Origin: Nostoc linckia FACHB-104 | GTDB lineage: Bacteria > Cyanobacteriota > Cyanobacteriia > Cyanobacteriales > Nostocaceae | Assembly: GCF_014696615.1 (NCBI RefSeq) | Contig: NZ_JACJQJ010000016.1 | Span: 1-64,000, forward strand | Direction: 5' to 3' | Length of the DNA: 64,000 bases | Part shown: positions 58,853 to 64,000 of the stretch, in pieces | Layout: each line of letters begins with the position of its first letter | Numbering within the stretch: position 1 is the first letter of the stretch | The notes under the pieces: generated by a model | Database searches by the model: none | Told to the model about the DNA's origin: nothing | The model's input: the letters and a program-made list of their open reading frames with translations, nothing else | Program-made: the position numbers and the translations under genes

Positions 58853-60541
58853 TTACTTCATTGTTGCCAAAACAGGCGTTACCTCGGTTTCAGCGATTTT
58901 TGGCGCTAACAATCCACTAGCATAAATTCGGGGGTTCGCTTGCGAGATGATGGTATAAGATTGGCGAACCTGAGTATTCACCGCTACAGTCTTCACATCG
59001 TACATCTGCATAGCTACCTTGGGATAGAAGCCAATCCCAACAATCAGCACTATAAAGCAAGCAGCAATAAACACTTCGCGCAGATTAGCATCTCTGTATA
59101 CTGCTTCAGTAGGTAGAACGCAATCTGTACCAAAACAAACCGCTTCATCTGCTTCCTGATTCTTAAAGCCTGCATCTGTTAGGTCGCAGGTCAGCGCTTT
59201 ACCAGTGCCGTAGAACACTTGGCGCAACATGGAAAGGAGATAAATTGGTGTGAGGATCACTCCCACTGCGGCTAAGAAAACTGTAACTGTGCAGAAGGTG
59301 GAACTGTAAACATCGCTAGTTGTCACACCCAAGAACACCGACAGTTCACCAGCAAAGCCACTCATCCCGGGAAGCGCCAAGGAAGCCATTGCGCCGATAG
59401 TAATTAAAGCAAATACTTTAGGCATTGCTTGACCCATACCACCCATCTCGTTCATCGCCATTGTGTGGGTGCGGTCATAAGTTACCCCTGCTAAGAAGAA
59501 TAGCAGTGATGCAATCAAACCGTGGGAAATCATCTGCAACATCGCACCGTTGATTCCCAAATCGGTGAAGGATGCAATTCCCAGCAGGACAAAACCCATG
59601 TGAGAAATTGAAGAGTACGCCAAGCGACGCTTCATATTTGTTTGGGCAAAGGAGTTTAATGCACCATAGATAATGTTGACTACGCCCAGAATGGCAATCA
59701 CTGGTGCAAAGTAGACGTGGGCATTAGGGAGAAGTTCAAGATTTAAGCGAATTAATCCATAACCGCCCATTTTCAACAGCACACCAGCCAAAATCATCGA
59801 TACAGGCGCAGATGCTTCACCGTGAGCATCAGGCAACCAAGTGTGCATCGGGAAAATAGCCAGCTTGACACCAAAAGCAATTAACAATCCTGCATATAAC
59901 AGCAATTCTAGAGCTATGGGGTAATCTTTCATCCCCAAGGCGGTAATATCAAAAGTCATTGTACCGCCACCGTAGAGCGCCATTGCCAGCGCTGCCACAA
60001 GAATAAATATAGAAGCAGCTGCAGTATATAGTAAGAATTTTGTGGCTGCGTAACGACGCTTCTGTCCACCCCAAATGCAGACGAGTAGATATACAGGAAT
60101 CAACTCGACTTCCCACATGATGAAAAACAGTAGCAAGTCTTTAGCAACAAATACCCCTATCTGTGCTGCATACAGCACCAGCATCAGAAAGTAAAATAAC
60201 TTAGGTCTGCGATCAACTCGCCAAGCAGAAAACATTGACAGTGTTGTCACAAAGCCTGCTAACAGCACCAATGGGAATGATAGCCCATCAACCGATACTG
60301 CCCAGCTAAGACCTAACTGCGGCATCCAGGCATAACTTTCCACGAGTTGAAAACTAGCACTACTGGTATCGTAATGCTTCCAAAAGGCGTAGCACATCAA
60401 AACAAAATCTGCGATACCTACACCTAGGGCATACCACCGCACGCGCTTGCCATCTTTATCAGGCAGCACAGGGATGAGCAGGGAAGCAACCAGTGGTAGT
60501 AGGACAATCGCGGTAAGCCAAGGAAATTGATCCGCTATCAT
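58853..60541 (-). CDS. ndhD: NAD(P)H-quinone oxidoreductase subunit 4 (NdhD)
   Basis: 562 residues with about fourteen membrane helices. It has the proton-pumping antiporter-like core: the Glu in [16 protein letters not shown], the Lys in [43 protein letters not shown], and the Lys/His region [16 protein letters not shown]. It is close to the NdhD1/D2 type found in the respiratory/cyclic NDH-1L complex of cyanobacterial thylakoids rather than the CO2-uptake NdhD3/D4 types; that choice is by overall feel. ndhF is not adjacent. Confidence 0.94.
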   Translation of the reverse strand: MIADQFPWLTAIVLLPLVASLLIPVLPDKDGKRVRWYALGVGIADFVLMCYAFWKHYDTSSASFQLVESYAWMPQLGLSWAVSVDGLSFPLVLLAGFVTTLSMFSAWRVDRRPKLFYFLMLVLYAAQIGVFVAKDLLLFFIMWEVELIPVYLLVCIWGGQKRRYAATKFLLYTAAASIFILVAALAMALYGGGTMTFDITALGMKDYPIALELLLYAGLLIAFGVKLAIFPMHTWLPDAHGEASAPVSMILAGVLLKMGGYGLIRLNLELLPNAHVYFAPVIAILGVVNIIYGALNSFAQTNMKRRLAYSSISHMGFVLLGIASFTDLGINGAMLQMISHGLIASLLFFLAGVTYDRTHTMAMNEMGGMGQAMPKVFALITIGAMASLALPGMSGFAGELSVFLGVTTSDVYSSTFCTVTVFLAAVGVILTPIYLLSMLRQVFYGTGKALTCDLTDAGFKNQEADEAVCFGTDCVLPTEAVYRDANLREVFIAACFIVLIVGIGFYPKVAMQMYDVKTVAVNTQVRQSYTIISQANPRIYASGLLAPKIAETEVTPVLATMK

Positions 60542-60747
60542 GTCAATGAGAAAAAATACTTATCTGTGAATAAAGCTATTCTACTAGGCTTTGTTAACAA
60601 ATATGAATAAATATTTACTTCCTTAGGCATAGAGAAATCTACATTCTATTGATGGTTGTCAAAATCATCAAAAAATAATCAATGCATGAAATCTAGAAAA
60701 GTTTTTTAAAATATGTTAAGTGTGCAAATCTTGATAAAGAATACTCT

Positions 60748-61221
60748 ATGTCCTCAGCCAATACCCAAAGTTACAGTTATGATGCAGTGACTTCACCCTC
60801 ATGGCAAATCGAACTGCTGTATGACGGTGAGTGTCCTTTGTGCGTACGCGAAGTGAATTTTCTGCAAAAACGGGACGCAGGTCGAGGATTAGTAAATTTT
60901 GTAGATATTGCAGAAGATAACTACAACCCCAAAGCGCATGGTGGAGTTGATTATGAAACAGCAATGGGACGCATCCATGCAGTATTACCAGATGGCACAC
61001 TGGTGAAAAATGTAGAAGTATTTCGCCGCATTTACGAAATTTTAGGTATGGGTTGGGTATATAGTTTGACCAAATTACCAATAATTGGCGCGATCGCAGA
61101 TTTTCTCTATGGAATTTGGGCAAACTGGCGACTTGCTTTAACAGGAAGACCCAACTTAAAGTCAATCATCGCCCAACGTCAACAAAAAATTGCCTGTAAT
61201 ACCGAAGGACGTTGTCGGTAA
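60748..61221 (+). CDS. DCC-family thiol-disulfide oxidoreductase (DUF393)
   Basis: 157 residues. The DCC hallmark LLYDGECPLCVREVNFL contains the CPLC pair; then NFVDIAEDNYNP and AMGRIHAVLPDGTLVKNVEVFRRIYEIL. The second half (GWVYSLTKLPIIGAIADFLYGIWANWRLALTGRP) is the family's partly hydrophobic tail. Members are small proteins with thioredoxin-like fold; their redox role is inferred from CxxC. Divergent from ndhD with a 206-bp gap. Confidence 0.92.
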   Translation: MSSANTQSYSYDAVTSPSWQIELLYDGECPLCVREVNFLQKRDAGRGLVNFVDIAEDNYNPKAHGGVDYETAMGRIHAVLPDGTLVKNVEVFRRIYEILGMGWVYSLTKLPIIGAIADFLYGIWANWRLALTGRPNLKSIIAQRQQKIACNTEGRCR

Positions 61222-61283
61222 TTTGTCATTTGTCATTTGTCATTTGTCATTTGTCATTTGTCATTTGGTAATGGGTAATGGGT
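61221..61283. repeat. Heptamer tandem repeat TTTGTCA
   Basis: About six perfect TTTGTCA units, followed by GGTAATG units, directly after the DCC-protein stop codon. It is a variable-number repeat candidate. Confidence 0.85.
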
Positions 61284-61345
61284 GTTTGTTATTTCCCCTT
61301 GTCCCCTCATCCCCCTGCTCCCTGCCTCCTGCTTCTTATCAATCT

Positions 61346-62824
61346 CTACTTCCTACAACTATCCCGCGTGCGGCTTTTCCAAATCCAACCAGGTTCGGGA
61401 GAACTAATTTCTATCCAGCCGCCTTCTGTTCTCCCAGTGGTTGTTACCTGAGTACCGGCTTTTACTACTTTCCCTGTTTTGCGCTGTCCCGAACCAGATA
61501 AAGAACGTAAGTTTGAGGAACTCACAACCAATAGACAACCTTGTTTCTGTTCAGCAGCAGGTTTAGTTGTGGGAGTATTGGCATTTGCAACTGGCTGAAC
61601 TTCATTTTGAGCAGGCTTGGAAGTGACTTTGTGGGAGTTATTAGCAGTTACAATCCCCATAGTAACTAATGCGATCGCAGCTCCAGATCCGATGAGCCAG
61701 CGTGATTTTGTTGATGATCGAGCTACAGAACGCCAGCCTGGTTGTAAACTGCTAGGCGATCGCGTGGGATTATTTAAAGTAGTAGTTGAAAGTTGATGCT
61801 CTGCGTCTGGAGCACGTAAGGTAGAAGCATTGGTAAATGCTTGTGGTGTAGCTCCATTTGTGCCGTTATCGGGTGGAGTGTAGCAAGGTTTAGCCAATTC
61901 TTGCAGATAGTTCATGACTTTGGTAGCAGTCACATAGCCATCTTTCAAATAGTGACCCATTACTTGACCCACAACAGATGCTACAACGGCGGGTGTATTG
62001 GCATTTGTGATCGTAGCGAGTGCTTGCAGTGCCTCGGTTGCTGTTTGGTAACGGAATTTAAAGTAATGCCGTACCATCTTATTTAAAATAGATGCCAATT
62101 GGTCGCTAACTTGGGCGTGATGCTGCCATAATATCTCTCCAGTGGTTGCATCTTCACCAAACTGCTTGGGATTTAAGCCTGTCAGCGCTTGAATACAAGT
62201 CATACCTAATGCATAAATGTCACTACAAGGACGCGGTCTACCTTGCCCTTGTTCACTCGGCATATACCCAGGAGTACCAACTGCAACTGTATCATTTTGT
62301 AGCTGCTCTGGAGTCATTAGCGAGTAGCTTTTTACTTGCTTCACTGCGCCAAAATCAACCAAGACTATTTTATTGTCAGCAGTACGGCGGATTAAGTTAT
62401 CGGGTTTGATATCTCGGTGAATGACACCTTGATTATGTATAAATTCTAAAATCGGTAAAACATCTTGTAGCAGTTGAATTACCTGCGCTTCACTCCACCT
62501 CCCAGCAGCCATTTCGGAAGACAATGGATTGCCAGCAATCAATTCCTGTACTAGGTAAAATTCTTCTTCTTCCTCAAAGTAAGCTAAAAGCCGCGGAATT
62601 TGGTCATGATGACCGAGATTTTCTAAACTTTCAGCTTCCCTATTAAACAAATGTCTCGCTGTCAGCAAGAATTCGCGATCGCTACTAATAGGTTTGAGAT
62701 GTTTGACAATACAAGTGGGGTTTCCAGGACGGCGAGTATCTAAGGCTACATAAGTATGACCAAATCCGCCTTTGCCTAATAATTCGACCACTTGGTAACG
62801 CTGGTCTAGTAATCTGCCGATCAT
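61346..62824 (-). CDS. Ser/Thr protein kinase with C-terminal SH3-like domain
   Basis: 492 residues. Kinase domain at about 9-270: Gly-rich loop LLGKGGFGHTYVA, catalytic loop VIHRDIKPDNL, DFG as VDFGAVK, activation segment VGTPGYMPSEQGQG. A linker carries a membrane segment at about 375-395 (WLIGSGAAIALVTMGIVTA). After a short Thr/Pro stretch, a bacterial SH3 domain occupies about 425-492 (CLLVVSSSNLRSLSGSGQRKTGKVVKAGTQVTTTGRTEGGWIEISSPEPGWIW). This is a membrane kinase with an external wall-binding domain, a common cyanobacterial type. All kinase motifs are intact. Confidence 0.93.
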   Translation of the reverse strand: MIGRLLDQRYQVVELLGKGGFGHTYVALDTRRPGNPTCIVKHLKPISSDREFLLTARHLFNREAESLENLGHHDQIPRLLAYFEEEEEFYLVQELIAGNPLSSEMAAGRWSEAQVIQLLQDVLPILEFIHNQGVIHRDIKPDNLIRRTADNKIVLVDFGAVKQVKSYSLMTPEQLQNDTVAVGTPGYMPSEQGQGRPRPCSDIYALGMTCIQALTGLNPKQFGEDATTGEILWQHHAQVSDQLASILNKMVRHYFKFRYQTATEALQALATITNANTPAVVASVVGQVMGHYLKDGYVTATKVMNYLQELAKPCYTPPDNGTNGATPQAFTNASTLRAPDAEHQLSTTTLNNPTRSPSSLQPGWRSVARSSTKSRWLIGSGAAIALVTMGIVTANNSHKVTSKPAQNEVQPVANANTPTTKPAAEQKQGCLLVVSSSNLRSLSGSGQRKTGKVVKAGTQVTTTGRTEGGWIEISSPEPGWIWKSRTRDSCRK

Positions 62825-63089
62825 GGTATAGCTGGGCTGCGGTTAACTGTTAACTAGAATACACTTTTTCCTAAATGAAGAAGTTAATTACGATTTTCCC
62901 CTTAACACTGATGTATATCTGAATATAATTGTTTCGGAATATTCACTATATTCAGGACATAAAGGTGTACATATAGTTGTCGGAATGCTAATAACAGTGT
63001 CATAAATATAAAGCCCACAGCTAACCCTTGGGTATACCCTGGCCCAAAAATGCTAGAACCCCAGATACCAGGATAAATATCTCACACAC

Positions 63090-64000
63090 ATGACTGAACT
63101 CAAACTGCGTCTACAAGATGGAGATACTGAAACCGTTGTTTCAGTGGATCAAGATGTATTCACTATCGGCAGGTTACCGGAATGTAATTTATACTTACCT
63201 TCTGGAGGAGTTTCCCGGAATCATGCTCAGATTGTGAAGACAGATGATGGTGTGTGGACTATTGAGGATTTGGGTAGCAAAAATGGCACACAGGTGAATG
63301 AACGTCTGCTGACTCGTCCGCAACAACTGCATCACGGAGACGTTGTTTGGTTGGGTAATGTAAGTTTAGTAGTGTTGTTGATCACTCCTCATACACAGTC
63401 GGTAGTTCAGCAGAGTACAACTACAAATGATGCCGATCAAAAAACCATATTGCGTAACGTCAAGCAACTGCAACAGCAATGGATAGAAGCTGATAGCAAA
63501 GATGGCGATATCAACAATAATAAGGATAAAACCATTGCTAGGTTGAAAGATTTGGTAGATATTGCCAAAAATCTTTGTGCAGCAACTTCCATAGAAGAGA
63601 TTTTCTTCCAGGTGCAACAAGTCGTTTTTCGTTACCTGGATAGCATCGATCGCTTGGCATTATTAATAGATGTTGCTGGCTGCGGTAATTTAGAATTAAT
63701 CAATGCGGCTACGCGCAACCTCACCCAACAGGAAAATCTGCCACCCGGCGGTAGTTGGATCAGCCGTAGTATCTGTCAAAAAGTATTTGAAGAAAAAGTT
63801 GTTATTCAATCTGCTGATACCCATAAAGATGAACGCTTTTCTGGAGAACACAGCATTTTAGTAAAAGGTATTCGCAGTGTGATGGCAGTACCTTTATGGG
63901 ATGAAAATAAAGTAGTGGGTGTTCTCTACGCTGATGCTCATCTTTCTTCTTACCATTGGGCCAATGAAGGAGAAGAAGAACTCAGCTTTTTTTCGGCTTT
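63090..64000 (+). CDS. FHA-GAF protein, 3' end outside window (partial)
   Basis: 303 residues seen; open at the right edge. The ATG is at 63090. Residues about 5-90 are an FHA domain (VFTIGRLPECNLYLPSGGVSRNHAQI, then DLGSKNGTQVN), which binds phosphothreonine. A helical linker follows, then a GAF domain from about 160 (SIEEIFFQVQQVVFRYL... GIRSVMAVPLWDENKVVGVLYAD). In Nostocales this pairing is usually followed by a nucleotide cyclase domain, but that part is not visible. It is divergent from the Ser/Thr kinase gene, with a 265-bp gap, and may be a target of it. Confidence 0.88.
   Translation, partial: MTELKLRLQDGDTETVVSVDQDVFTIGRLPECNLYLPSGGVSRNHAQIVKTDDGVWTIEDLGSKNGTQVNERLLTRPQQLHHGDVVWLGNVSLVVLLITPHTQSVVQQSTTTNDADQKTILRNVKQLQQQWIEADSKDGDINNNKDKTIARLKDLVDIAKNLCAATSIEEIFFQVQQVVFRYLDSIDRLALLIDVAGCGNLELINAATRNLTQQENLPPGGSWISRSICQKVFEEKVVIQSADTHKDERFSGEHSILVKGIRSVMAVPLWDENKVVGVLYADAHLSSYHWANEGEEELSFFSA

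Overview
The window looks like chromosomal DNA of a filamentous, heterocyst-forming cyanobacterium (Nostocales). The octamer GCGATCGC (HIP1) is scattered throughout. There is a full-length hetR whose functionally known residues sit at the expected positions, and a secreted RGSGR-containing PatX precursor. Clock output kinase SasA, an NDH-1 NdhD subunit, a CRR7-like NDH assembly factor, many two-component and Ser/Thr kinases, PEP-CTERM and SLH proteins, and short tandem heptamer-type repeats all fit that group. Genus cannot be fixed from the sequence alone.

Layout. 0-13 kb: crr7-like gene, a REC-GGDEF regulator convergent with sasA, an unknown exported protein, two glycosyltransferases (one HpsE-like), an SLH lipoprotein, a PEP-CTERM GDSL esterase, a class II aldolase and an M42 peptidase. 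13-18 kb: tRNA-Thr(CGU), a DUF3493 membrane protein, a candidate small RNA with paired hairpins, a beta-helix/SLH surface protein and a DUF1400-like protein. 17-24.5 kb: the transcription/translation operon rimP-nusA-ylxR-infB plus two downstream genes, all on the minus strand, with an intrinsic-terminator-like hairpin just before rimP and a long hairpin before infB. 24.6-34 kb: a membrane protein of unknown function, a peptidoglycan-binding protein, a membrane SDH (ClpP-fold) protease, a CRTISO/RetSat-like flavoprotein, an MlaE permease, moaA and rpsD. moaA and rpsD converge on a shared terminator, and both have structured leader candidates. 34.6-40 kb: a cysteine-repeat exported protein and a 1382-residue hybrid kinase with two kinase cores and two receivers.

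40-53 kb is the developmental neighbourhood: hetR with a 1.4 kb gene-free upstream region, an EamA transporter bracketed by two copies of a ~115 bp MITE, a phosphate transporter, a zinc dehydrogenase, a GNAT plus excisionase-type HTH pair, an FAD oxidoreductase, patX (with a TCCGGA element upstream) and a polysaccharide deacetylase. 53-64 kb: an XRE regulator, a TPR-CHAT protein, gatB, ndhD, a DCC thiol oxidoreductase, a Ser/Thr kinase with SH3 domain, and the start of an FHA-GAF protein cut by the window end.

How the genes fit together: HetR is the activator of heterocyst differentiation and PatX is the source of an RGSGR-type inhibitor that binds HetR, so the activator and its inhibitor lie about 10 kb apart here. 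The most novel-looking material is non-coding: structured regions before rpsD, moaA, rimP and infB, a tandem-hairpin RNA candidate after the DUF3493 gene, and repeats that have entered coding sequences in frame.
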